Position numbers and translations under genes: made by a program
Assembly (NCBI RefSeq): GCF_003952185.1
Contig: NZ_RXFS01000001.1
Location: 186,001 to 250,000 of the forward strand
Source: Variovorax sp. 679
GTDB lineage: Bacteria; Pseudomonadota; Gammaproteobacteria; Burkholderiales; Burkholderiaceae_C
Direction: 5' to 3'
DNA: 64,000 nucleotides
The notes under the pieces: generated by a model
Database searches by the model: none
What the model was told of the DNA's origin: nothing
The model's input: only the letters and a program-made list of their open reading frames with translations
Shown here: piece after piece, positions 52,632 through 60,215 of the stretch
Position numbering within the stretch: position 1 is the first letter of the stretch
Layout of the letters: every line of letters starts with the position of its first letter

Positions 52632-53558
52632 CTACTGCGAAGTAGCCAGAAATTTTCCGATCAACCCCACCGTGGCGCCGGTGCTCTCTTCCATCAACCA
52701 GTGCCCTGCGCCTGGTACGACTTCTCCGCGCACATTGGTTGCTGCGTTGCGCATGACGATCGCCATGTTCTCGCCGAAGGACTTCTCTCCGCCGATGGCG
52801 AGCACCGGCATGGTGAGCTTGGTTTTGGAGAACGCGATGTTGTCGGCGACGTCGTTCTTGGCGATGGTATTGAACTGCGCGAAGGCGGCGCGCATCGCGC
52901 CCGGCTGCGCGTAGAGTTTGGCGTAGTGGCGCCGCGTTGCCTCGTCGATCTTCGAAGGCGTGCCAGCGAACTCGTTCCAGAACCGGTCGAGATAGATGCG
53001 CTCCCTGCCAGCCACCAGCCGCTCGAAATCGCGGCCGCCGGCGTTGAAATGCCATAGCGCGGGCCACAGGATGATCTGGTCCCACGGCGCGATGCCGGGC
53101 ACGGGTGCGTCCATCACGACGAGCTTGTCGACTTTGTCGGGGTAGCTTGCCGCATACGCATAGGCGACCATCGTGCCGATATCATGGCCGACGACGGCGG
53201 TGTGGTCTTGCTTCAATGCGGTCACGACCGCGCGTATGTCGACAGCCTGTGACTTCTTGTCGTAGCCGCCGGCAGCCTTTGACGATTTCCCCATGCCGCG
53301 GAGATCCGGCACGATCACCAGGTGCGTCTTTGCCAGCTCTTGCGCCAGCGGAGCCCACATGTCGCCCGTGTCGCCGAACCCATGAATGAGCACCACGGCG
53401 GGACCGGCGCCACCGGAGCGAACGAAGATGCTCGCGCCATCTGCCGTGGTGACGGCCCGGGTCTTGAAGCTGCCTGGGAAGGCCGGCTGGGCTCCAGCAC
53501 TGGCAATGCACAGCACAGCAGTCAACAGCGCGAGTACCAGCGCAAAGCGATTCTTCAT
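52632..53558 (-). CDS. Secreted alpha/beta hydrolase with an Asp nucleophile
   Basis: 308 residues from the ATG at 53558, giving a signal peptide (MKNRFALVLALLTAVLCIAS, cleavage near AGA-Q). Oxyanion loop HGFGD (59-63), then VPDLRGMGKSS. The nucleophile elbow is VVGHDIGTM with Asp126, as in epoxide hydrolases and haloalkane dehalogenases. A late GAGHWLMEE supplies the His. Therefore an epoxide hydrolase or haloacetate dehalogenase-like activity is more likely than an esterase. Exported, so it probably acts in the periplasm. Substrate unknown. Confidence 0.88.
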   Translation of the reverse strand: MKNRFALVLALLTAVLCIASAGAQPAFPGSFKTRAVTTADGASIFVRSGGAGPAVVLIHGFGDTGDMWAPLAQELAKTHLVIVPDLRGMGKSSKAAGGYDKKSQAVDIRAVVTALKQDHTAVVGHDIGTMVAYAYAASYPDKVDKLVVMDAPVPGIAPWDQIILWPALWHFNAGGRDFERLVAGRERIYLDRFWNEFAGTPSKIDEATRRHYAKLYAQPGAMRAAFAQFNTIAKNDVADNIAFSKTKLTMPVLAIGGEKSFGENMAIVMRNAATNVRGEVVPGAGHWLMEESTGATVGLIGKFLATSQ

Positions 53559-53643
53559 ATCGAAACTCCACTTTGAAGGACCTGATCGGCGCGGCGTATT
53601 CTGAGGCTTTGCCGCACAGGGAGCTATAGATATTTGGGTCCAG

Positions 53644-53952
53644 TCAGGCGGCGAAGTGGCTCTTCGCATAGGTCCAAGCCTGACCGCCCTGGATTCGCGC
53701 TTGCGCATCGGTCAACTTGAACAGGAATGGCTCAAACATCCGCCGAGTGCGGCCGTCGAAGTGGTCGACGAGCAGCCCTGCGACCTGATGATTGGCCTCG
53801 TTGAGCTGCCGAACCCCCTCGACATTGCCGTCATCGCAAAGCACTCGCTGCCCAATCGTCAAACCATGAGCAAGCAGCGCCATGAACCGGATGCAATCGT
53901 CGTCCGAAAGGGCTGCAGCCCAAAGCGCTTCTGAGGTATCCGTCGAGTTCAT
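53644..53952 (-). CDS. Small hypothetical protein
   Basis: 102 residues from the ATG at 53952 (an upstream ATG at 54012 would run into the pseudogene remnant). Helical and acidic with no signal: MNSTDTSEALWAAALSDDDC, IRFMALLAHGLTIGQRVLCD, VRQLNEANHQVAGLLVDHFD. Not recognised. Eighty-five bases after the alpha/beta hydrolase start on the same strand, so possibly co-transcribed with it. It could also include a remnant of the neighbouring broken gene. Confidence 0.5.
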   Translation of the reverse strand: MNSTDTSEALWAAALSDDDCIRFMALLAHGLTIGQRVLCDDGNVEGVRQLNEANHQVAGLLVDHFDGRTRRMFEPFLFKLTDAQARIQGGQAWTYAKSHFAA

Positions 53953-54009
53953 GTAGCTTTTCGCTGCAATGTCCGTCTTCGGCCAATTCTCCCCTGTGGG
54001 CGGCGACGC

Positions 54010-54410
54010 CACGAGAGCAACTGGTAGCGTCGGCGGGACGCATATAGACGAGCACCGGAGAAACCAAGCTCACGACACGCGTGAACGCCACGATATAGCC
54101 ATGTACGTCCTCTCGCTCCTGCTCCATGAGGAAGCGCACCGTACGTTGAAAAGCGCTTCCTTCGAGGATGCACAAACCGTCGACGGATTGAGCCCGCTGC
54201 GCGAATGCTCGCCAGCTTCGCAGGCACCTCGATGCGAATCCGGGCTGCTCCCGAGACGTCGACAAAGACATGGGGGTGGACCGGGTGGTTTCTTTGCGCC
54301 TCCCGGTGCCACACGGCCAGCCGTCCGGAAGAGACAGCCCAATCACAGAGGCGCTCGGTCAATGTCGTCTCGCCTGTTCCCGGCAACCCTTCCACCAGAA
54401 CCAGCTTCAC
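54010..54410 (-). pseudogene. Frameshifted P-loop NTPase/kinase-like pseudogene
   Basis: From GTG at 54410 the protein begins VKLVLVEGLPGTGETTLTER, a P-loop kinase start in which the Walker A Lys is Glu (GTGETT for GTGKST). It continues LCDWAVSSGRLAVWHREAQR NHPVHPH, then loses similarity near base 54270. The continuation is in another frame: REQPGFASRCLRSWRAFAQR, ILEGSAFQRTVRFLMEQ and SPVLVYMRPADAT. A single frameshift near 54270 joins both halves. With the Walker A change and no recognisable C-terminal part it is probably dead. The end is approximate. Confidence 0.6.
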
Positions 54411-54442
54411 GGCACTGCTTCGAGGAAGATGCTCATTGCACA

Positions 54443-55687
54443 TCACTCGCGCACGAGCCGGACCCCGAGGCGCAGGTTGCGCACCTCGCAGGAAATGTCG
54501 CCGCCACTCCCCAGCATCCAGGCTCTGATCCATGCAGTGGCCTCCCGCGTCGCGGCGCCACCACTGCAGACGGTGGAGGACCAATAGCCTTCGCGCAGCG
54601 GCTGCGTGCCGGACACCGGGAAATCGGCGGCGGGTATGTCCAATTTCTTGAACCAGCGTTCCGCGAGGCTGTTCACCTCCTTGATCGTCGGCAGGCGCCA
54701 GCCCGGTTGCTCGCTGGCGCGCTGCAGGGCTTGCATATAGCCGTAGCGCTGGGCCGTCCCGGTGCAGCGCTGGCCGTTCCACACCTGCGGCTCCTCGCAG
54801 CGGCGCCACGCCAGGCCGGTGTGGCGGTCCTCGACCACGCCGCCGGGCACGCCGCGCTCGTCGGGCACTTCACGCCAGCGTCCGGTCTCCGGCACCTCGG
54901 GGCCCCGCACCAGCCGGACGAACAACGGCTGCGGCTTTCTCTCCATCCTGCGGTTGCAGCTGTAGACAAATCCGACAATGAAGTTCACGCACCATATGCG
55001 GGTCTCGTCGTCCGGCTCGGACGTCATGTAGTTCCCCGGCACGGTGTTGGGAAGCCAGCGCTCATCGACGGCTGCCCGTTCGGCTGGCCACTTCGCGGAC
55101 CGTGCATCGATGAGTTCCCCCAGGTCGAGCAGGCCGTGCAGCTCGGCCACCGTGGGCAGGCGCCAGTCGGTGAAGCCGCACAGGCGCATCGCATTCACCT
55201 GCGCCACATAGGCCATGGCATCGCCCGGCCGGCCATCGCCATGGTAGGAGTAGGCGTCGGTATTGGCGCGGCTGCCCGGCGCCGGTTCGTTGTGCGGGCC
55301 GTAGGTGGTGATCAGCCTGCCGGTGCCCGGTGGACCGGCCTGTGTCCTCATCCACGCCAGCTTGCCGCTGTCGGGCTTGCCCTCCCAGACCAGTCCGGAC
55401 ACCCGATCGCGCACGCACGAGGTCAAAGGTTGGCCGGCAACCGCCTCGTAGTCGGGCCGGCCCGTGTGAAACATGCCGTCCTGTTTCGGGATCAGGGCCA
55501 GTGGTCCCGCGTCCGTGCACGCCTGAGGAGCCGGCCTGCCGTCTTGCTGCAAGCCAAGACACACACGCGCGCCGGTGGGTGGCACCTTCACTGTTGTGGC
55601 TTCGGCGGTCACCGCCGGCGACTGCGCGGCGGCAGGCACGACGGCAAGCCCCAGCAGGACGAGCGCTGTGGCTGCCGCGCGAATCAT
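54443..55687 (-). CDS. Exported DUF1566 (Lcl C-terminal) domain protein, two copies
   Basis: 414 residues from the ATG at 55687 with a signal peptide (MIRAAATALVLLGLAVVPAA, cleavage near AAAQ). Two DUF1566-type units are visible: VSGLVWEGKPDSGKLAW with LCGFTDWRLPTVAELHGLLD, and HTGLAWRRCEEPQVWNGQRC with EQPGWRLPTIKEVNSLAERW. The FTDWRLPTVAEL and GWRLPTIKEV strings are the hallmark. Ends in a strand LRLGVRLVRE. The fold resembles sulfatase-modifying/lectin-like modules. A cell-surface or periplasmic role is inferred. Confidence 0.85.
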   Translation of the reverse strand: MIRAAATALVLLGLAVVPAAAQSPAVTAEATTVKVPPTGARVCLGLQQDGRPAPQACTDAGPLALIPKQDGMFHTGRPDYEAVAGQPLTSCVRDRVSGLVWEGKPDSGKLAWMRTQAGPPGTGRLITTYGPHNEPAPGSRANTDAYSYHGDGRPGDAMAYVAQVNAMRLCGFTDWRLPTVAELHGLLDLGELIDARSAKWPAERAAVDERWLPNTVPGNYMTSEPDDETRIWCVNFIVGFVYSCNRRMERKPQPLFVRLVRGPEVPETGRWREVPDERGVPGGVVEDRHTGLAWRRCEEPQVWNGQRCTGTAQRYGYMQALQRASEQPGWRLPTIKEVNSLAERWFKKLDIPAADFPVSGTQPLREGYWSSTVCSGGAATREATAWIRAWMLGSGGDISCEVRNLRLGVRLVRE

Positions 55688-55730
55688 GGTCAGTGCGCTG
55701 GATTCCAGTTCGGATCGACGCCGACTTCGG

Positions 55731-56012
55731 TCAGCGGCCGCGCCTTGGCCCAGCGCTCCAGGAGCGCGATTCGGCAACTGACGTCGAATCGTCGATGACT
55801 CGAACACGACGAACAACAAGCTCGTCGATCTCCAGCCGGCGGATTCGAGCGCGGCCCACGAAGAGCCGACCGATGGACAAGGCACCGATGGCCAGAGCAC
55901 CGAGTGCCGCGACACCAAGCAGGACGGAGCCCAACGCGCTGGTACCAACGGCTTGCGCGCCAGTAGCAGTTGCCGGCAAGGCGCGTGCGGACTTTGATGG
56001 CATCAACTTCAT
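55731..56012 (-). CDS. Small membrane protein with GALAIG-type repeats
   Basis: 93 residues from the ATG at 56012, preceded by GAGGAG six bases upstream. Short Ala/Gly spans with an LGALAIGALSIGRLFVGRA pattern, then RARIRRLEIDELVVRRVRVI. The alternating G-x-L-x-I-G stretch is typical of a widespread small bacterial protein family with unknown function, and GARIRRLEIDELVV-type tails recur in it. No cysteine. Possibly co-transcribed with the DUF1566 gene 43 bases downstream. Confidence 0.75.
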   Translation of the reverse strand: MKLMPSKSARALPATATGAQAVGTSALGSVLLGVAALGALAIGALSIGRLFVGRARIRRLEIDELVVRRVRVIDDSTSVAESRSWSAGPRRGR

Positions 56013-56146
56013 CGAAGCTCCTCTTGTTTGACAACCCGATCGATTTTGTTTCGCGGGCACTACGAACGGCCTGTTCCAGCCGGAAGACAGTCAGCGGACG
56101 AACCTTACAACAGGCATGCGGGCAAACAAGGCCGCCCGGCCCCACG

Positions 56147-56503
56147 TCAAGCCCTGAACCAGATCCTGAACGTCACATACATCGCATAGCCGAGGGCAAC
56201 TGCGAGCCACACCAGGTAAAAGATATTGGCCCAGTACTCGCCGGGATTTGCCGCCAGAACATACGTCTGCCCCGTGCAAGCCTTGCCGACACATGGCACC
56301 TCGCCCCGAACCAACGCACGCAACACGGCGAAGACGAGGTAGCAGGTCACCGCGGCAGTCATCAGAAAGCCTACAGGCCCGACAACCCCCTTGGTGAGTT
56401 CGTCGTTCTCGTCGCGACGCCCTTTCCGGAGCAGGCTCTGCCCGAACCTGTACCAGGCGAATCCCAGCAGGAGCATCAGCGAGTAGTAGATGACGTCACG
56501 CAT
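56147..56503 (-). CDS. Small membrane protein, unknown
   Basis: 118 residues from the ATG at 56503. Three hydrophobic segments: VIYYSLMLLLGFAWYRFG, GPVGFLMTAAVTCYLVFAVL and ANIFYLVWLAVALGYAMYVT. The polar loop after the first has RRDENDELTKG, and the one between spans two and three contains two cysteines (PCVGKACTG). Ends FRIWFRA. Family not recognised. Divergent from the diguanylate cyclase gene with 155 bases between starts. Confidence 0.7.
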   Translation of the reverse strand: MRDVIYYSLMLLLGFAWYRFGQSLLRKGRRDENDELTKGVVGPVGFLMTAAVTCYLVFAVLRALVRGEVPCVGKACTGQTYVLAANPGEYWANIFYLVWLAVALGYAMYVTFRIWFRA

Positions 56504-56658
56504 GTCGTGGCGGTGTGGTGTTGCGGTTGGTCGACGGAAGATCCGGGGTATCGCCGGATTCTGCCTTGGTGCCGTGCCGCACATTCCCCGACGCCACGTC
56601 ACAGCTCGATACGCCCGGCGGCAAGGGCAAAGCCCGCTTCGCAGTCAAAATAAAGGCC

Positions 56659-57696
56659 ATGGAATCTCTGATCGAACAACTCTCAGGCTCGATGGCTTCG
56701 GCCAAGACCCTGGAAGACTTGACCCGGCCGATGCTCGAGATGCTCGGGGCGGTGACCGGAATGGAGTCGACCTACCTCACCACCATCGACCTCCACAAGG
56801 GGCAGCAGCACATTCTCTTCTCCCGCAATGTGCGACAGCTGAGCATTCCCGAAGGCCTCACGGTGCCGTGGGCCGACACCCTCTGCAAGCGCGCCCTGGA
56901 AGAGGGTCGCACCTACACGGGCGACGTCGCAAGCTGCTGGGGCGACTCCGACGCTGCCCGGCAGCTCGGCATCCAGACCTACGTGAGCACGCCGGTCAAG
57001 GCTGAAGGTGGCGGCTTGTTCGGCACCCTGTGCGCCGCCAGCGCCACGCAGATGCCGCTCGCGCCACATGCCGAGCCGGTGCTGCAACTGTTCGCGCGGC
57101 TGATCGGCCAGCAGGTCGAGCGCGAGCTGCTCTACAGGAAGCTCGAGAGGGCACACGCCGAACTGGTCACCCTCGCTTCCACCGATGCGCTCACCGGCCT
57201 GCCGAATCGCCGCACGCTCATCGACGGCCTGCGCGGCCTGCTCGCGCAGGGCGAGCGCGACCGGCTCAGCGTGCTGGTGGGCTTCATCGACATGGACGGC
57301 TTCAAGAAGATCAACGACACGCACGGCCATGACATCGGCGACGAATTTCTCATCGCCATGGCGGGGCGGCTGTCGGCCTCGCTGCATGCCGGCGAGATGC
57401 TGGCGCGCAGCGGCGGCGACGAGTTCGTGGTGATCGGAGCCGGCCCTTCCTTCGACCAATCGCCGGACGCCGCGGCGCGGGCACTCGCCGAGCGGCTCGG
57501 CAAGAGCACCATCGGCGAGCTGCGCCTGCAAGGCACGACGATCGACTACGCGGGCGCCAGTGTCGGCGTGGTGGCCGTCGACTCGCGCACCACCACGGCG
57601 GCTGAAGCATTGCGGCTGGCCGACGAGGCGATGTATGCCGTCAAGCGCGGCCGCCGCGTCGTCGCCAGCCAGAGGGAAGTGTCTTCATCAGCCTGA
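56659..57696 (+). CDS. GAF-GGDEF diguanylate cyclase
   Basis: 345 residues from the ATG at 56659. A GAF domain covers about 10-165 (LEDLTRPMLEMLGAVTGMES, VPWADTLCKRALEEGRTYTG, YVSTPVKAEGGGLFGTLCAA). The GGDEF domain starts at STDALTGLPNRRTLIDGLRG, with the metal-binding FIDMDGFKKIND and an intact active site GGDEF (252-256). No clear RxxD inhibitory site just upstream. It makes cyclic-di-GMP in response to an unknown GAF ligand. Cytoplasmic; no membrane span. Confidence 0.93.
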   Translation: MESLIEQLSGSMASAKTLEDLTRPMLEMLGAVTGMESTYLTTIDLHKGQQHILFSRNVRQLSIPEGLTVPWADTLCKRALEEGRTYTGDVASCWGDSDAARQLGIQTYVSTPVKAEGGGLFGTLCAASATQMPLAPHAEPVLQLFARLIGQQVERELLYRKLERAHAELVTLASTDALTGLPNRRTLIDGLRGLLAQGERDRLSVLVGFIDMDGFKKINDTHGHDIGDEFLIAMAGRLSASLHAGEMLARSGGDEFVVIGAGPSFDQSPDAAARALAERLGKSTIGELRLQGTTIDYAGASVGVVAVDSRTTTAAEALRLADEAMYAVKRGRRVVASQREVSSSA

Positions 57697-57772
57697 GCGA
57701 GTGCCGGCGCCTGTTCTGGACGGCGTTATCTGGCTCCTGGAGCCTCGATGTGCTCCCGCCCTGGCCACGGGC

Positions 57773-58372
57773 TCACTCGCTGCTGGCAGGAAGCACTGCA
57801 TCCACAAGCCGCTTCAGATGCGCGGCGGTAACCGGCTCCCGCAGATGCAGCACGCGCAGGTACACCGCGCCGACGAGGCTTTCGACGAGATCCTGAGGGT
57901 CCTTGCCAACGGGCCACTCCCCTCGCAGGCTGGCGCGTTCGAACACCTCTCGCACCGAGGCGAAGCGCCTGGCCCACTGCTGCCGCACTTCCTGCGTCAT
58001 CTCGCTCTCGCGCGGCAGCGCCATCGCGAATTGCGTGGCGGCCCAGCCCAGCGGGCTGGCGAGCCGGCGCACGGCGCTCGACAGCAGGGTGACCAGGTCC
58101 TCGCGCAGGCTCCCGCGGTCCGGAATGGGAATGTCCTGGGCAAACAGCGCGAACGTGGCCTCCAGGACCAGGCCATCGCGCGACTTCCAGCGCCGGTAGA
58201 TCGAGGTCTCGTGCACGCCTGAGCGCGCGGCGACCGCCGCGACGGAAAACCCCTCGTAGCCGTGCTCCTTGAGTTCGTCCATCGTGGCCTCGAGCACCGC
58301 CGCATGCACGCGCGCGCTGCGCCCGCCCGTGCGGCGCCGCGGCTGGAGCGCTTCTTCTGGCTGTGTCTTCAT
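57773..58372 (-). CDS. TetR-family repressor
   Basis: 199 residues from the ATG at 58372. The TetR helix-turn-helix is RVHAAVLEATMDELKEHGYE followed by FSVAAVAARSGVHETSIYRR (about 20-65). The rest is the helical ligand-binding/dimerisation domain. It faces the CocE-type hydrolase gene across 127 bases that contain two matched dyads, each about 39 bases from one of the two start codons. It therefore probably represses both itself and the hydrolase. Confidence 0.92.
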   Translation of the reverse strand: MKTQPEEALQPRRRTGGRSARVHAAVLEATMDELKEHGYEGFSVAAVAARSGVHETSIYRRWKSRDGLVLEATFALFAQDIPIPDRGSLREDLVTLLSSAVRRLASPLGWAATQFAMALPRESEMTQEVRQQWARRFASVREVFERASLRGEWPVGKDPQDLVESLVGAVYLRVLHLREPVTAAHLKRLVDAVLPASSE

Positions 58373-58410
58373 GGTTGCCGATGGTAGTGAAAAGCAAATC
58401 ACCGACTAAC

Positions 58411-58424
58411 GCAAGTCAACTTGC
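58411..58424. promoter_or_regulatory. TetR operator 1 (GCAAGT-CA-ACTTGC dyad)
   Basis: A 14-bp dyad GCAAGT-N2-ACTTGC within the extended TAACGCAAGTCAACTTGCTT. It is 39 bases from the TetR start codon (58372). Together with the second dyad it forms a larger inverted pair, since TAACGCAAGTCAACTTGC is the exact reverse complement of the second site's GCAAGTTGACTTGCGTTA. Confidence 0.75.
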
Positions 58425-58446
58425 TTTAACAGGGTTAACCACTAAT

Positions 58447-58460
58447 GCAAGTTGACTTGC
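58447..58460. promoter_or_regulatory. TetR operator 2 (GCAAGT-TG-ACTTGC dyad)
   Basis: Second copy of the GCAAGT-N2-ACTTGC dyad, 36 bp from the first centre to centre, ending 40 bases before the hydrolase ATG at 58500. The symmetric placement of the two copies about the divergent promoters is strong evidence for control by the neighbouring TetR protein. Confidence 0.75.
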
Positions 58461-58499
58461 GTTAAATATGATTTGCGAACCATCACGCAAGGAGCTGTC

Positions 58500-60215
58500 A
58501 TGCAAATCGATTGGGATGTCGAGATCCCCATGGACGACGGGTCGGTCGTTCGCGCGGACGTCTTTCGGCCGGCAGGCGAAGGGCGCCATCCGGTGCTCAT
58601 GTCCTACGGGCCGTATGCGAAGGGGCTTCCGTTCCAGGACGGCTATCCGATGCAATGGCAGACGCTTGTCGCGGCGCATCCGGAAATCCTGAAAGGCAGC
58701 TCGGGCCGCTACGCAAACTGGGAAACAGCCGACCCTGAGCGATGGGTGCCGCTGGGCTACATCTGCATCCGCGTGGATTCACGCGGCGCCGGCCGCTCGC
58801 CCGGCGTGGTGGACCCTTTCTCGCCGCGCGAGGCGCAGGACTTTCACGACTGCATCGAGTGGGCCGCCGCCCAGCCCTGGAGCAACGGAAAGATCGGCTT
58901 GGCGGGCGTGTCGTACTACGCCGCCACCCAGTGGGTGGTGGCGGGCCTGCGGCCGCCGCACCTCGCTGCCATCTGCCCCTTCGAAGGCTTCTCCGACTAC
59001 TACCGGGACGCCTGCCGGCACGGCGGGATCCTCGGCACCTTCATGAAGGAGTGGTATCCGCGCCAGGTGGAGAACGTGCAGCACGGCCTGGGCATGCGGG
59101 GCCGCGTCAACCCCAACACGGGCGTGCCTGTCTCCGGCCCGGCGGAACTGGGCGACGAGGAGATGCGCGCCAACCGCGTCGACATCTCGGCCGTGCACCT
59201 GCGCTCGGAATGCATCACCGCCAGCCACTACGAAGGCCGCCGCGCGAACCTTGCCGCGATCGAAGTGCCGGTGCTCTCCTGCGGCAACTGGGGCGGCCAC
59301 GGCCTGCACCTGCGCGGCAACGTCGAGGGCTACCTGGGCGCGGGCTCGGCGCAGAAGTGGCTCGAACTGCATGGCCTGGAGCACTGGACCGAGTTCTACA
59401 CGGACTACGGCGTCGCGCTGCAGAAGCGCTTCTTCGACCATTTCCTCAAGGGCGAGGACAACGGATGGGACAAGGAGCCTCCGCTGAAGCTGCAGATACG
59501 GCATGCCGGCAAATTCGTGGAGCGCGCAGAGCACGAATGGCCGCTGGCCCGCACCGAGTGGACTCGCCTGCACCTGGATGCGAGCCGGCAGTCCTTGCAG
59601 CCCGCGCCCGCCCCCACCGAATCGCAAGCCGCGTTCGACGGACTGAAGGGCACCGTGAGCTTCAGCACAGCGCCTTTCGAGCAGGACATGGAAGTGACCG
59701 GCCCGCTGGCTGCCACGCTCCACATCGCCACGACCGCGAAGGACGCCGACCTGTTCCTGACGGTGCGCGCATTCGCCCCCGACGGCAAGGAACATCTGGT
59801 CGTGGGCGCCATCGAGCCGCGCGCGCCCCTGGCGCAGGGCTGGCTGCGCGCGTCGCATCGCAAGCTCGACCTCCAGGCATCGAAACCCTACCGGCCCGTG
59901 CATGCGCACGAAGCCATCGAGCCGCTGGAACCGGGCAACGTGTACGAACTGCAGGTGGAAATCTGGCCGCTCTGCTTCGTCTTCCCGAAGGGCTACAGGC
60001 TGGTGCTGACGGTGGGGAGCTCCGACTTCGAGCACGGCCTGCCCGGCCCGCATCCGCAGATCTACGGCAAGGAAATGCGCGGCTGCTCCGTGCTGCTGCA
60101 CGATCACCCCGATGACCGCACGGCCGAGCGGTTCGCCGGCCAGACGACGATCTACACGGGCGGCGGGTACGAGTCGTCCCTGCTGCTGCCTGTCATTCCG
60201 GCTGCGCGCGAATGA
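58500..60215 (+). CDS. CocE/NonD-family serine hydrolase
   Basis: 571 residues from the ATG at 58500; GGAG lies at 58491-58494. The alpha/beta core has VRADVFRPAG, RVDSRGAGRSPG and the nucleophile elbow LAGVSYYAATQW with Ser138. A C-terminal jelly-roll of the X-Pro dipeptidyl-peptidase type (PF08530-like) spans about 340-565, containing VTGPLAATLHIATTAKDADL and the FPKGYRLVLTVGSSDF motif. CocE relatives cleave esters, amides or acyl-peptide bonds. No signal peptide. Under the paired TetR operators, so probably induced by its substrate. Confidence 0.9.
   Translation: MQIDWDVEIPMDDGSVVRADVFRPAGEGRHPVLMSYGPYAKGLPFQDGYPMQWQTLVAAHPEILKGSSGRYANWETADPERWVPLGYICIRVDSRGAGRSPGVVDPFSPREAQDFHDCIEWAAAQPWSNGKIGLAGVSYYAATQWVVAGLRPPHLAAICPFEGFSDYYRDACRHGGILGTFMKEWYPRQVENVQHGLGMRGRVNPNTGVPVSGPAELGDEEMRANRVDISAVHLRSECITASHYEGRRANLAAIEVPVLSCGNWGGHGLHLRGNVEGYLGAGSAQKWLELHGLEHWTEFYTDYGVALQKRFFDHFLKGEDNGWDKEPPLKLQIRHAGKFVERAEHEWPLARTEWTRLHLDASRQSLQPAPAPTESQAAFDGLKGTVSFSTAPFEQDMEVTGPLAATLHIATTAKDADLFLTVRAFAPDGKEHLVVGAIEPRAPLAQGWLRASHRKLDLQASKPYRPVHAHEAIEPLEPGNVYELQVEIWPLCFVFPKGYRLVLTVGSSDFEHGLPGPHPQIYGKEMRGCSVLLHDHPDDRTAERFAGQTTIYTGGGYESSLLLPVIPAARE

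Noticed and set aside
48700..52632. A true integron cassette array
   Set aside because: No integrase gene and no typical attC ends (GTTRRRY/RYYYAAC) recognised at the dyads; kept only as a cassette-like pattern.
53969..55798. A 609-residue plus-strand open frame opposite the DUF1566 gene
   Set aside because: Low-quality composition and no motif; the minus strand has two DUF1566 units and a signal peptide.
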